A stretch of DNA of 64,000 bases. It comes from Chitinophaga cymbidii. Its GTDB lineage: Bacteria > Bacteroidota > Bacteroidia > Chitinophagales > Chitinophagaceae. The position numbers and the translations under genes are program-made. The stretch covers positions 620,001-684,000 of the forward strand of contig NZ_BKAU01000001.1 of the NCBI RefSeq assembly GCF_007992715.1, written 5' to 3'. The notes beneath the pieces are model-generated. The model was given only the letters and a program-made list of their open reading frames with translations, had not been told where the DNA came from and ran no database searches. Positions 8,847 to 17,530 of this stretch are shown here, piece by piece (positions within the stretch are counted from its first letter, which is position 1; every line of letters begins with the position of its first letter).

Positions 8847-10118
8847 CTAATTGCCATCCGGCTTCAAAGCGGGTTTCAGCGGGCTTGACGGCCAGTACCA
8901 TGCATCAGCGTCATCCGGATGCGCGGGGTCAAAAGGCGGTACATCATTCATGAGGTAGCGGGCCAATGGCAGCCTGGCATCACGGATGCCTTTCACAATA
9001 CATTTCGCGATCTCATATGCGCCGTATGTGCTGAAGTGGGTATTGTCCCGCAGCGCATCGGGCTGACCGGGAAATGTATTCGCGGGGTAGTGCACGAAAG
9101 CTTTCAGTGAAGCGGCTTCGCCCCATGCTTCGTATAAAATTTTACTCATGGCGTTCAGGTCTATCAGCGCTACGTTCTCTTCGCGCGCCGTTTGCCTTAC
9201 CGCTTCCGGGTAATCGCCAAGCGTGTTGATGATGATGCGCCCCGCATCGTCAAAGCTGCGGCGGTGCATGGAAGTGACCAGCACGGGGATGCCGCCTTTG
9301 CTGCGGGCTTCGCGGATAAAGAAACGCAGGTCTTTTTTATACGTGGTGAATGGACCAACTCCTTCGCCCTTCTGCTTCTGATCGTTATGTCCGAACTCAA
9401 TGAACAGGTAATCGCCGGCCTGCATCCTGCTGATGATCTTCTCCAGCCTTCGCGCACGGATGAAAGAGTTGAGCGCTTCCCCGCTTTCCGCGTAGTTGGC
9501 TATGGCTACTTTACCGGACTGAAAGAACGACGGGATCATTTGCCCCCACGCGGCCCAGGGTTCCCTGTCCTGGTCTACCACGGTGGAGTTGCCCGCCAGG
9601 AAAACGGTGATGGCTTTTCTTTCCGGCGTTATCTCAAGGGAGCGGATGGCCGGTGCGCGGCCGTTCAGCTCGATGGTTAATAAATTGTCCCAATGACGGT
9701 AATTCCGTTCGCGGGGTTTCAAACGCACTTTACCCGTCACCTCCCCTGCCGCATTCCGGATCAGCGTATCCCGTACATGTACGGTAAAAGATACCTTGCC
9801 GGTGACCGTATCCCGCACCATCAGGCGGCGGCACTCCACCCGGACCGTTGCGGAAGCGATCTCCGTTTTTACGTGATAGTTGCCTTCCGGCAGCCGGACG
9901 GAAAAGAAAAACGGGCTGTCAGCGCCGATGCCGCGGCTGGTTTCCTTCAATACCGCGCCTTCTTCAAAGCCATATCCTGCCGCCGCATTGTACATGGAAC
10001 CGGTGGTAACACGAACGGCCCCCGCGGGTGCGCGGCCCGCTCCGAAATGGAATTGCTGTGCGTGTCCGATTGACACTAATAAATTGACGCACAGGAATAA
10101 AGCGATGATTTTCTTCAT
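8847..10118 (-). CDS. Rhamnogalacturonan acetylesterase-like SGNH hydrolase (CE12 type)
   Basis: A 423-residue exported esterase. The signal peptide ends around GHAQ (20), a beta-sandwich domain covers about 22-165, and an SGNH hydrolase domain follows. Block I is LAGNST (Ser178 as nucleophile; the usual Asp before Ser-Thr is Asn here), block III is FGHND (243-246) and block V is DNTHFS (Asp358, His361). The family removes acetyl groups from galacturonic acid in rhamnogalacturonan I, exposing the backbone to further cleavage. The gene begins 4 nt after the GntR regulator ends, so the two are almost certainly cotranscribed. This ties the esterase to rhamnose availability and supports a pectin role. 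The substrate is family-level inference. Confidence 0.85.
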   Translation of the reverse strand: MKKIIALFLCVNLLVSIGHAQQFHFGAGRAPAGAVRVTTGSMYNAAAGYGFEEGAVLKETSRGIGADSPFFFSVRLPEGNYHVKTEIASATVRVECRRLMVRDTVTGKVSFTVHVRDTLIRNAAGEVTGKVRLKPRERNYRHWDNLLTIELNGRAPAIRSLEITPERKAITVFLAGNSTVVDQDREPWAAWGQMIPSFFQSGKVAIANYAESGEALNSFIRARRLEKIISRMQAGDYLFIEFGHNDQKQKGEGVGPFTTYKKDLRFFIREARSKGGIPVLVTSMHRRSFDDAGRIIINTLGDYPEAVRQTAREENVALIDLNAMSKILYEAWGEAASLKAFVHYPANTFPGQPDALRDNTHFSTYGAYEIAKCIVKGIRDARLPLARYLMNDVPPFDPAHPDDADAWYWPSSPLKPALKPDGN

Positions 10119-10122
10119 GGGA

Positions 10123-11154
10123 TCAGAGGGATGGGCGCATAATGATGTTGAACGGAACTTCGATCTGTTCCCTGGAATTATCGAGTATCATGCGGGCGGC
10201 CAGCTCTCCCATGCTCCTGAAGTCTGTGGAGATGGTGGTCAGACCGTTCAGTATCAGCTTTTTCAGCGGCGTTTCATTATAGGTGATAATACCTACATCC
10301 TTCCCGATCACCAGCCCGAGCGAGATGATCTTCTCGATCAGCACCACCAGGTCGTTTTCCCGGACATTTATATATACATCACCGGGACGGATCTCTTCTT
10401 CCTCGATGTCCGCCACCACCTCGCTGGTGAAAGCGTAATTCTGGCAAAACTGCTCGAAGCCGTCCCGTATCTCGTCCGGATAATAAGAATGTTCGGGAAA
10501 GATCAGCTTGATGGTCTGGTAGGTCTGCAGCCTGTCTTTCGCCTGCTCCAGCGCTTCATAAATATCTTTCTGAAAATTTTCGTATACCGCGCCGTATTCG
10601 CCGGTAACATCTTTCAGCTTTTTGTCCAGCAGAATGAGCTTGTCTTTCGGAATGCTGTTGATCACTTCGTCCACATTATCCCAGCGCTCCCTGAAATGCG
10701 GCAGGATCACCACATGCGTGTAGTCGTCCAGCTTCTGGGACAGCAGTTTTTTAAAGAGGGCGAAATCACTGTTATAAATATAAAAATCAATGCTTCCCAG
10801 CTCTCCGAGCTTCGCGGCAAAGGAATCATAAATGATCTTCTTGTGTTCGCTGAGCTTGTTGAAAAGCAGTAATATCTTGTATTGGCGGCCGAGGTGGGTG
10901 TTCTTCACGAAATATCCCTTGCCGGGTACGGAGCCCAGTATGCCCAGGCTTTTCAGGTATTTATAAGCCTTTTCCGCCGTGTCGCGCGATATCTCGAAAA
11001 CATAACTTACTTCATTGATGGAAGGCAGCACATCATCCTCCCCCACCTTTCCATCGGCAATGGCCTTGATAATGGAATTGGCCAGCTGGTAATATTTCGG
11101 CGTGGCGGAGAAGTCGTCTATGAACAGGTATTTGAAGATCGGATGTTGTTTCAT
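10123..11154 (-). CDS. GntR-family regulator of the rhamnose locus
   Basis: About 343 residues: an N-terminal winged helix-turn-helix of GntR type (about 15-85, with VLPSINEVSYVFEISRDTAEKAYKYL) and a C-terminal periplasmic-binding-protein-like effector domain (about 95-340), the architecture of LacI-like GntR regulators in Bacteroidota. I chose the ATG at 11154 (MKQHPIFKYL). An in-frame start at 11187 would add 11 unlikely residues. It is divergent from rhaT, with the putative operator repeats at 11204-11223 between them, and is followed by the acetylesterase. It most likely senses L-rhamnose or a catabolite and controls both directions. This differs from the AraC-type RhaR known from other bacteria. 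The effector is inferred from context. Confidence 0.85.
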   Translation of the reverse strand: MKQHPIFKYLFIDDFSATPKYYQLANSIIKAIADGKVGEDDVLPSINEVSYVFEISRDTAEKAYKYLKSLGILGSVPGKGYFVKNTHLGRQYKILLLFNKLSEHKKIIYDSFAAKLGELGSIDFYIYNSDFALFKKLLSQKLDDYTHVVILPHFRERWDNVDEVINSIPKDKLILLDKKLKDVTGEYGAVYENFQKDIYEALEQAKDRLQTYQTIKLIFPEHSYYPDEIRDGFEQFCQNYAFTSEVVADIEEEEIRPGDVYINVRENDLVVLIEKIISLGLVIGKDVGIITYNETPLKKLILNGLTTISTDFRSMGELAARMILDNSREQIEVPFNIIMRPSL

Positions 11155-11203
11155 CAGTACAGAAAGTCTTGATCCCTCAACGGACAAGATACTAAAAATA
11201 AAC

Positions 11204-11223
11204 CATGACAGTGCATGACAGTT
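11204..11223. promoter_or_regulatory. Tandem direct repeat, candidate operator of the rhamnose regulator
   Basis: CATGACAGTG (11204-11213) is followed at once by CATGACAGTT (11214-11223), a 10-bp (one helical turn) direct repeat. It lies in the 130-bp divergent gap between the regulator and rhaT, just upstream of a possible rhaT promoter, where a bound GntR protein could block both transcripts. The TGACA half-site recurs as an inverted pair at 8827-8839. Confidence 0.45.
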
Positions 11224-11248
11224 GGAGGGGCGCTTTCCATTAATTTTA
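11222..11248 (+). promoter_or_regulatory. Possible rhaT promoter (-33 TTG, -7 TAATTTTA)
   Basis: TTG at 11222-11224 and TAATTTTA at 11241-11248 are 16 bp apart. The second matches the Bacteroidota -7 consensus TANNTTTG at all but its last base. The implied transcript start is near 11253, leaving a leader of about 30 nt. The -33 element overlaps the end of the tandem repeat at 11204-11223. The match is imperfect. Confidence 0.3.
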
Positions 11249-11284
11249 AAAAAATTGAACTTATTCGCCTATTAATATTCCACA

Positions 11285-12334
11285 ATGCAAGTTATTCTCG
11301 GTATTCTGTTTCATTTCATTGGCGGTTTCGCCTCCGGTAGTTTCTATATTCCCTATAAAAAAGTTAAAGGCTGGAGCTGGGAAAGTTATTGGATCACAGG
11401 CGGCCTGTTTTCCTGGCTGTTCGTTCCGTTCATCGCCGCATGGCTGACCGTGCCGGGATTCATGGACATTATCAGCAATACACCTTTTACCACATTATTC
11501 TGGACGTATTTCCTGGGCGTGCTCTGGGGCATCGGGGGGCTGACCTTTGGATTGTCCATGCGCTACCTCGGCATGTCGCTCGGCATGGCGGTGGCACTGG
11601 GCTTCTGCTCGGCTTTCGGCGCGCTGATCCCGCCGCTGTACAAGGAATTTTTTACGGACAGCCCGGATAATTTCTCTTCCATGCTGCAGCAGGGCAGCGG
11701 CATATTCGTATTGCTGGGCGTGATCGTGTGCCTCGTGGGCATTGCGATCAGCGGTAAGGCCGGCATGTACAAGGAAAAAGAGCTGCCGGAAGAGAAGCAG
11801 AAGGAAAGTATCAAGGAGTTTGACCTGAAAAAAGGGCTGACCGTGGCGATCGTATCCGGCATTTTGAGCGCCTGCATGAGCTTTGCGATCTCGGCGGGCG
11901 AATCCATGGGCCAGGCCGCGGTAGAAAATAATGCGAACCCCTTGTTCAAAAACAATGTGATCTTTATAGTTATTATGCTTGGCGGGCTGACCACCAATTT
12001 CATCTGGTGCATGATCCTCAATGCAAAGAATAAAAGCTTCGGCGATTACACGAACCGCAAAACCCCGCTGGCGAACAACTATTTCTTCTCTGCCCTTGCC
12101 GGCACCACCTGGTTCCTGCAATTCTTTTTCTACGGCATGGGAGAAAGCAAGCTCGGCAACGGCGCCAGCTCCTGGATACTGCACATGGCCTTCATCATCC
12201 TAATTTCCAGCATGTGGGGCCTCACGCTCCGGGAATGGAAAGGCGTCAGCAAAAGAACATTCGCTACTTTCCTCGTCGGCATCGCAACGATCATCCTCTC
12301 TGTGGTGCTGGTGGGATACGGTAATTCATTATAA
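11285..12334 (+). CDS. rhaT: L-rhamnose/proton symporter RhaT
   Basis: A 349-residue integral membrane protein with about ten hydrophobic segments and no signal peptide. It belongs to the RhaT family of the drug/metabolite transporter superfamily. The start (LFHFIGGFASGSFYIPYKKV) and the segment GLSMRYLGMSLGMAVALGF are characteristic. It imports L-rhamnose across the inner membrane with protons. It is first in the rha operon and 24 nt ahead of the aldolase/dehydrogenase fusion. The length matches E. coli RhaT closely. Confidence 0.95.
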   Translation: MQVILGILFHFIGGFASGSFYIPYKKVKGWSWESYWITGGLFSWLFVPFIAAWLTVPGFMDIISNTPFTTLFWTYFLGVLWGIGGLTFGLSMRYLGMSLGMAVALGFCSAFGALIPPLYKEFFTDSPDNFSSMLQQGSGIFVLLGVIVCLVGIAISGKAGMYKEKELPEEKQKESIKEFDLKKGLTVAIVSGILSACMSFAISAGESMGQAAVENNANPLFKNNVIFIVIMLGGLTTNFIWCMILNAKNKSFGDYTNRKTPLANNYFFSALAGTTWFLQFFFYGMGESKLGNGASSWILHMAFIILISSMWGLTLREWKGVSKRTFATFLVGIATIILSVVLVGYGNSL

Positions 12335-12358
12335 CACGCTTTTTATAAATTAAAGTAT

Positions 12359-14485
12359 ATGTCGAAAAATAACAGCACTATGACCCGGTTCAGGCACGTA
12401 AGTTACCTGTGGGATGATGCGAAAGCTGCTGAAATGGCGGGGGACGAAGTGGCCCTGCTGATCTACCGCTCCAATTTGCTGGGCGCGGACCTGCGCCTCA
12501 CGAACTATGGCGGAGGAAACACTTCCTGCAAGGCGCAGGCGATTGACCCGTTGACGGGGAAAAGCACGGAAGTGATGTGGGTGAAAGGTTCCGGCGGGGA
12601 CCTCGGCACGCTGAAACGCAGCGGGCTGGCGGCTTTGTATGTGGACCGCCTGCGCAGCCTGAAAAATATTTACCGCGGCATCGAGTTTGAAGATGAAATG
12701 GTGGAGCTGTTCAATCACTGCATTTACGACCTGCACTCCAAAGCACCTTCGATAGACACGCCCCTGCATGGTTTTCTGCCTTTCGCGCACATCGATCACC
12801 TGCACCCTGATGCAGCGATCGCCATCGCCGCCGCGAAAGACGGTAAAAAGATCACGCAGGAGCTGTTTTCCGGTACCATCGGGTGGGTGGACTGGCAGCG
12901 GCCGGGCTTTGACCTGGGCCTGCAGCTCAAACAGTGCCTGGACGAAAATCCCGGCATCCGCGGCATCATGCTCGGCTCCCACGGCCTCTTCACCTGGGGC
13001 GACACCGCGTATGAAAGCTATGTCAATACCCTGGAAGTGATCGAGCGCTGCGCGGAATACCTGGAAGAACATACCAAAGGCAAAAAAGCCTTCGGCGGCG
13101 AACGCCTCGCGGCACTCCCGAAGGAGCAACGCCTCTCGCAAGCCGCCGCGCTGGCGCCTGTGCTAAGAGGATATTGCTCTTCCAACACAAGGATGGTGGG
13201 GCATTTTACGGACGACGACAGGGTGCTGGAATTCATCAATTCCAATGACCTGGACCGGCTGGCACCGCTGGGCACCAGCTGCCCGGACCACTTCCTGCGC
13301 ACCAAGATCAGCCCGCTGGTGCTGAACCTCGCACCCACGGAAGACCTCGGTAATACAGATGCGGTAAAGGAAAAGATCGCGCCGCTGTTTGAAGCGTACC
13401 GCCAGATGTACACCGAATACTACAACACCTGCAAGCATCCCAACAGCCCGGCTATCCGCGACGCCAATCCCGTGGTGATCCTGTATCCCGGCGTGGGCAT
13501 GTTCACTTTTGCCAAAGACAAACAGACTGCCCGCGTAGCCGCGGAGTTCTATATTAATGCCATCAATGTGATGAAAGGCGCGGAAGCGATCTCTTCCTAT
13601 ACTTCCCTGCCAAGGCAGGAGGCTTTCGACATTGAATACTGGCTGCTGGAAGAAGCAAAACTGCAACGCATGCCGAAGCCGAAAGCATTGTCCGGCCGCA
13701 TTGCCCTGGTAACAGGCAGCGCCGGCGGCATTGGCAAGGCCATCGCGCAGAAGTTCGCGCAGGAAGGCGCTGTAGTGGTGATCAACGATAACGACCAGCA
13801 ACGGCTGGAATCCGCGGTACAGGACTTTACCAAACAATTCGGCAAGGACGTGTTCGCATCGGAAGTGCTGGACGTGACCTCCGCCGCCACCATCAAAAAA
13901 GCATTCAACACGGCGGCGCTGGCCTTCGGTGGAGTAGACATCGTGGTGAACTGCGCGGGCCTCTCTATTTCCAAACCGCTGGAAGAGCATTCCGAACAGG
14001 ATTGGGACCTGCTGTACGATGTGCTGGTAAAGGGACAATTCCTCGTGACCCAGGCGGGCGTGGAGATCATGCGTAAGCAGGGCACCGGCGGCGACGTGCT
14101 GAACATCGTCAGCAAGAACGCACTGGTTTCCGGTCCGAATAACGCCGGCTACGGCTCCGCTAAAGCGGCGCAGCTGCACCTGAGCAGGCTCAATGCCGCA
14201 GAGCTGGGCAAAGATCGTATACGCGTGAACGTGGTAAACCCGGATGCGGTGATATCCGACAGCAAGATATGGGCCGGCGCATGGGCGGAAGGCAGAGCCA
14301 AGGCTTATGGCGTGAAAGTGGAAGAGCTGCCGGCATTCTATGCCAAACGCACTTTGCTGAACGAGATCATTTTGCCGGAAGACATCGCCAATGCCTGCTT
14401 CGCTTTTGTGGGCGGATTGCTCAACAAGGCTACCGGCAACGTGCTGAATGTGGACGGCGGAGTAGCCATGGCGTTCGTGCGTTAA
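12359..14485 (+). CDS. Bifunctional rhamnulose-1-phosphate aldolase / lactaldehyde dehydrogenase (RhaEW type)
   Basis: A 708-residue fusion. Residues about 15-420 form a class II aldolase domain with metal-binding histidines in FAHIDHLHPD and SHGLFTWGD. Residues about 440-708 form a short-chain dehydrogenase with the NAD-binding TGSAGGIG motif and the catalytic Ser plus YGSAK (Tyr-x-x-x-Lys). The aldolase splits L-rhamnulose 1-phosphate into DHAP and L-lactaldehyde. The dehydrogenase then oxidises the aldehyde to lactate. Such fusions are known from Bacillus and Chloroflexus rhamnose pathways (RhaEW). With rhaI, rhaM and rhaB in the same operon, the assignment is strong. No separate rhaD or aldehyde dehydrogenase is present. 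Confidence 0.93.
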   Translation: MSKNNSTMTRFRHVSYLWDDAKAAEMAGDEVALLIYRSNLLGADLRLTNYGGGNTSCKAQAIDPLTGKSTEVMWVKGSGGDLGTLKRSGLAALYVDRLRSLKNIYRGIEFEDEMVELFNHCIYDLHSKAPSIDTPLHGFLPFAHIDHLHPDAAIAIAAAKDGKKITQELFSGTIGWVDWQRPGFDLGLQLKQCLDENPGIRGIMLGSHGLFTWGDTAYESYVNTLEVIERCAEYLEEHTKGKKAFGGERLAALPKEQRLSQAAALAPVLRGYCSSNTRMVGHFTDDDRVLEFINSNDLDRLAPLGTSCPDHFLRTKISPLVLNLAPTEDLGNTDAVKEKIAPLFEAYRQMYTEYYNTCKHPNSPAIRDANPVVILYPGVGMFTFAKDKQTARVAAEFYINAINVMKGAEAISSYTSLPRQEAFDIEYWLLEEAKLQRMPKPKALSGRIALVTGSAGGIGKAIAQKFAQEGAVVVINDNDQQRLESAVQDFTKQFGKDVFASEVLDVTSAATIKKAFNTAALAFGGVDIVVNCAGLSISKPLEEHSEQDWDLLYDVLVKGQFLVTQAGVEIMRKQGTGGDVLNIVSKNALVSGPNNAGYGSAKAAQLHLSRLNAAELGKDRIRVNVVNPDAVISDSKIWAGAWAEGRAKAYGVKVEELPAFYAKRTLLNEIILPEDIANACFAFVGGLLNKATGNVLNVDGGVAMAFVR

Positions 14486-14512
14486 GAAATTCGTACGTTA
14501 AAAAAACAGCCC

Positions 14513-14827
14513 ATGCATCGCGTTGCATTTAAAATGAAATTGTTCGAAGGCTTCGAAGCGGAATACAAACGGCTGCACGACAACCTGTGGCCGGAGCTGG
14601 AAGCGCTGCTGAAAGCCAAAGGCGTTCATGATTATTCGATCTTCCTGGATGAAGAAACGCTGACGCTTTTCGCCTACCTTCAGATCAGTGACCCGGCGGC
14701 GCTGGACGACCTGCCGGCGCAGCCGGTGATGCAACGCTGGTGGGAACAGATGAGCAGGGTGATGGAAAGTCATCCGGATAATTCTCCTGTGACTTTTCCG
14801 CTAAAAGAAGTATTTTATATGAAGTAA
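14513..14827 (+). CDS. rhaM: L-rhamnose mutarotase RhaM
   Basis: A 104-residue cytoplasmic protein of the RhaM family, which interconverts the alpha and beta anomers of L-rhamnose so that the isomerase receives its preferred form. Tyr18 and His22 (in EYKRLH) stand at the positions of the catalytic pair described in E. coli RhaM, and the WW pair near residue 76 and PLKEVFYM at the C-terminus are typical. It lies 27 nt after the fusion gene and 12 nt before rhaI. Confidence 0.95.
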   Translation: MHRVAFKMKLFEGFEAEYKRLHDNLWPELEALLKAKGVHDYSIFLDEETLTLFAYLQISDPAALDDLPAQPVMQRWWEQMSRVMESHPDNSPVTFPLKEVFYMK

Positions 14828-14839
14828 AACAAACACGTT

Positions 14840-16114
14840 ATGCAACTGGAAAAATACCGGATAGAAGAACATAACCAGTCCCTGCTGGCCGCACACCAGC
14901 GGGCTTTTGCCTATATTTCGGGAGAAACGGAAGGGGTAGACAACATACTGGAAAAGCTCGCTGCCTTCCAGGTGGCGATCCCCAGCTGGGCGCTCGGCAC
15001 CGGCGGCACGCGCTTCGGGCGCTTCCCCGCGGGCGGCGAGCCCCGCAACCTCGAAGAAAAGATCGAAGACATCGGCTTGCTGCACCGCCTGAACCAGTCC
15101 AGCGGCGCCATTTCCCTGCATATTCCCTGGGACATTCCGTCCAATCCCTCCCATATCAAAGCACTCGCGGCACAGCATGGCCTGCGCTTCGATGCGATGA
15201 ACTCCAACACTTTCCAGGACCAGCCGGACCAGGCGCTGAGCTATAAATTCGGCTCCCTGCAGAATGTGGACAAAAGCGTCCGCCAGCAGGCGATCGACCA
15301 TAATATCGAGGTGATCCGCCACGGCATCGAGCTGGGCTCCGATTCGCTGACAGTGTGGCTTTCAGACGGCTCCTGCTTCCCGGGACAGCTGAACTTCCGC
15401 AAGGCTTTCCAGCATACGCTGAGCGGCCTGCAGGAGATCTACGCCGCACTGCCGGATAACTGGAAGATGTTCGTGGAATACAAAGCTTTTGAGCCGAACT
15501 TCTACTCCACCACGGTGGGCGACTGGGGCCAATCCCTGCTGTACGCCAGCAAACTCGGCCCGAAAGCCTATACACTGGTAGACCTCGGCCATCATCTTCC
15601 CAATGCGAACATCGAGCAGATCGTGGCGTTGCTGCTGATGGAAGGCAAACTCGGCGGTTTCCATTTCAATGATTCCAAATATGGCGATGATGACCTCACC
15701 GTGGGCAGCATCAAGCCGTACCAGCTTTTCCTGATCTTTAACGAGCTGGTGGAAGGGATGGACAGCCGTGGTATGAACCATGCAACAGACCTCGGCTGGA
15801 TGATAGACGCTTCCCATAACGTGAAAGATCCGCTGGAAGACCTGCTGCAATCCGTGGAAGCGATCATGATCACTTACGCGCAGGCTTTGCTGGTAGACCG
15901 TAAAAAACTGACCGAAGCACAGCTGAACAGCGATGTGGTTACCGCGCAGGAAGTGCTGCAACAGGCTTTCCGCACGGACGTGCGCGCACTGGTAGCCGAA
16001 GCCAGGCTGCGGGCCGGCGGCGCGTTGAGCCCGATCGGTATGTACCGCGCGGAAAAAGTAAGGGAAAACCTGATCAAGGAAAGAGGATTGAAAACCGTGG
16101 CTACCGGACTGTAA
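14840..16114 (+). CDS. rhaI: L-rhamnose isomerase, RhaI type
   Basis: A 424-residue TIM-barrel sugar isomerase that converts L-rhamnose to L-rhamnulose in the cytoplasm. It belongs to the Pseudomonas stutzeri-like RhaI family rather than the E. coli RhaA family, with nearly the same length as the stutzeri enzyme. Likely metal ligands are in FVEYKAFEP, LVDLGHH and FHFNDSKYGDDD. It sits between rhaM (12 nt gap) and rhaB (9 nt gap). Confidence 0.93.
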   Translation: MQLEKYRIEEHNQSLLAAHQRAFAYISGETEGVDNILEKLAAFQVAIPSWALGTGGTRFGRFPAGGEPRNLEEKIEDIGLLHRLNQSSGAISLHIPWDIPSNPSHIKALAAQHGLRFDAMNSNTFQDQPDQALSYKFGSLQNVDKSVRQQAIDHNIEVIRHGIELGSDSLTVWLSDGSCFPGQLNFRKAFQHTLSGLQEIYAALPDNWKMFVEYKAFEPNFYSTTVGDWGQSLLYASKLGPKAYTLVDLGHHLPNANIEQIVALLLMEGKLGGFHFNDSKYGDDDLTVGSIKPYQLFLIFNELVEGMDSRGMNHATDLGWMIDASHNVKDPLEDLLQSVEAIMITYAQALLVDRKKLTEAQLNSDVVTAQEVLQQAFRTDVRALVAEARLRAGGALSPIGMYRAEKVRENLIKERGLKTVATGL

Positions 16115-16123
16115 TACATAGCA

Positions 16124-17464
16124 ATGAGCAGAACACCCGTTATTGTGATATTTGATGTTGGCAAGACCAACAAAAAGCTGTTTTTATTCGATGAGCAGTA
16201 CAGGATCATTTTTGAAAGGACGGCCCGTTTTACCGAAACGACGGATGAAGACGGCGATCCCTGCGAAAACCTGGAAAGCCTGCGACTATCAGTTTTTGAT
16301 TCCCTGATGGAAGTATTCAAGCGTAAGGACATCGAGGTAAAAGCCATCAATTTCTCCACCTATGGCGCCAGCCTGGTGTACATCAATGAACAGGGACATC
16401 CGCTCACGCCGTTATATAATTATCTCAAGCCCTACCCGGCGCCGCTGAAGCAGCAATTCTACGAAACGTACGGCGGAGAGGCCGCGTTTTCCGTGCAAAC
16501 CGCTTCACCGGTGCTGGAAAGCCTCAACTCCGGCATGCAGCTCTACCGCCTGAAATACGAACGCCCCGAGGTGTTCAAAACCATGCGCTACGCCCTGCAC
16601 CTGCCGCAATACATGAGCTACCTGCTCACCGGCGTTGCCTGCTCGGACATCACCAGCATCGGCTGCCATACCAATCTCTGGGATTTTTCGAATAACCGTT
16701 ATCACGACTGGGTGAAGCAGGAAGGGCTGCTGGACAAACTGGCGCCGGTAATGGCGTCCACAGACGTGTTGCCCGCGGCATTTCCGGGGAATAATTATCA
16801 CGTGGGCACCGGGCTGCACGACAGCTCCGCCGCGCTGATCCCCTACCTCGTTAATTTCCATGAGCCTTTCGTGCTGCTGTCCACCGGCACCTGGAGCATC
16901 AGCCTCAACCCGTTCAACAACACGCCGCTGACCGCGGAAGAGCTGGAACAGGACTGCCTTTGCTACATGACTTTCCAGGGAAAACCGGTGAAGGCTTCGC
17001 GGCTGTTTGCCGGATACGAGCATGAGCAGCAGGTAAAAAGGATCTCCGAATTTTTCCATCAACCCGCCATGCGCTACCGCAGTCTCGACTATGACGCCTC
17101 CATTCCGCTGCTGCCCGCGGGCAACTTTGCGGACCGCGATCTGAAAACATTTTCCTCGGACGTGGCGGCTTATCACCAGCTGATGTACGACCTTGCGGTG
17201 AAGCAGCAGCATTCCACCGGCCTGGTACTGAAGGGCGTGGTGGTGAAGCGGATCTTTGTGGACGGGGGATTCGGAAAAAACGTGATCTACATGAACATGC
17301 TGGCGATGCTCTTCCCCGATATTGAAGTATATGCGGCCTCCATGGCCCAGGCCACCGCAATGGGCGCGGCGCTGGCGATCCATCATACCTGGAACCGCAA
17401 AAGCCTTCCCAACAACCTCATCGATCTGAAATATTATTCCGTGCAGCAGGACGCCGCGCTGTAA
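16124..17464 (+). CDS. rhaB: L-rhamnulokinase (FGGY family)
   Basis: A 446-residue FGGY-family carbohydrate kinase. The N-terminal DVGKTNKK is the ATP-phosphate loop of the actin-like fold. HDSSAAL, LLSTGTWS and VDGGFGKN mark the second domain and the adenosine site. It should phosphorylate L-rhamnulose to L-rhamnulose 1-phosphate, the substrate of the aldolase fusion. Sequence alone would also allow L-fuculokinase; the rha operon decides the call. It is the last gene before the terminator at 17483-17513. Confidence 0.9.
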   Translation: MSRTPVIVIFDVGKTNKKLFLFDEQYRIIFERTARFTETTDEDGDPCENLESLRLSVFDSLMEVFKRKDIEVKAINFSTYGASLVYINEQGHPLTPLYNYLKPYPAPLKQQFYETYGGEAAFSVQTASPVLESLNSGMQLYRLKYERPEVFKTMRYALHLPQYMSYLLTGVACSDITSIGCHTNLWDFSNNRYHDWVKQEGLLDKLAPVMASTDVLPAAFPGNNYHVGTGLHDSSAALIPYLVNFHEPFVLLSTGTWSISLNPFNNTPLTAEELEQDCLCYMTFQGKPVKASRLFAGYEHEQQVKRISEFFHQPAMRYRSLDYDASIPLLPAGNFADRDLKTFSSDVAAYHQLMYDLAVKQQHSTGLVLKGVVVKRIFVDGGFGKNVIYMNMLAMLFPDIEVYAASMAQATAMGAALAIHHTWNRKSLPNNLIDLKYYSVQQDAAL

Positions 17465-17482
17465 GCCGGTACAACCGGGCAT

Positions 17483-17513
17483 AAAAAAGCGCCTGCCGAA
17501 GCAGACGCCTTTT
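17483..17513. terminator. Bidirectional hairpin terminator between rhaB and the metallopeptidase gene
   Basis: The stem GCGCCTGC (17489-17496) pairs with GCAGACGC (17501-17508) across a CGAA loop with one internal mismatch. It is flanked by an A-run on the left and CTTTT on the right, so it can act on both strands. It lies between two convergent genes. Confidence 0.75.
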
Positions 17514-17530
17514 CCAGTCTATCATCATCT

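Noticed and set aside
8847..10118. Asn in place of Asp in the GNST block as evidence of an inactive acetylesterase
   Set aside because: Ser178 and the block III and block V residues are intact, and I recall GNST variants as common in Bacteroidota homologues.
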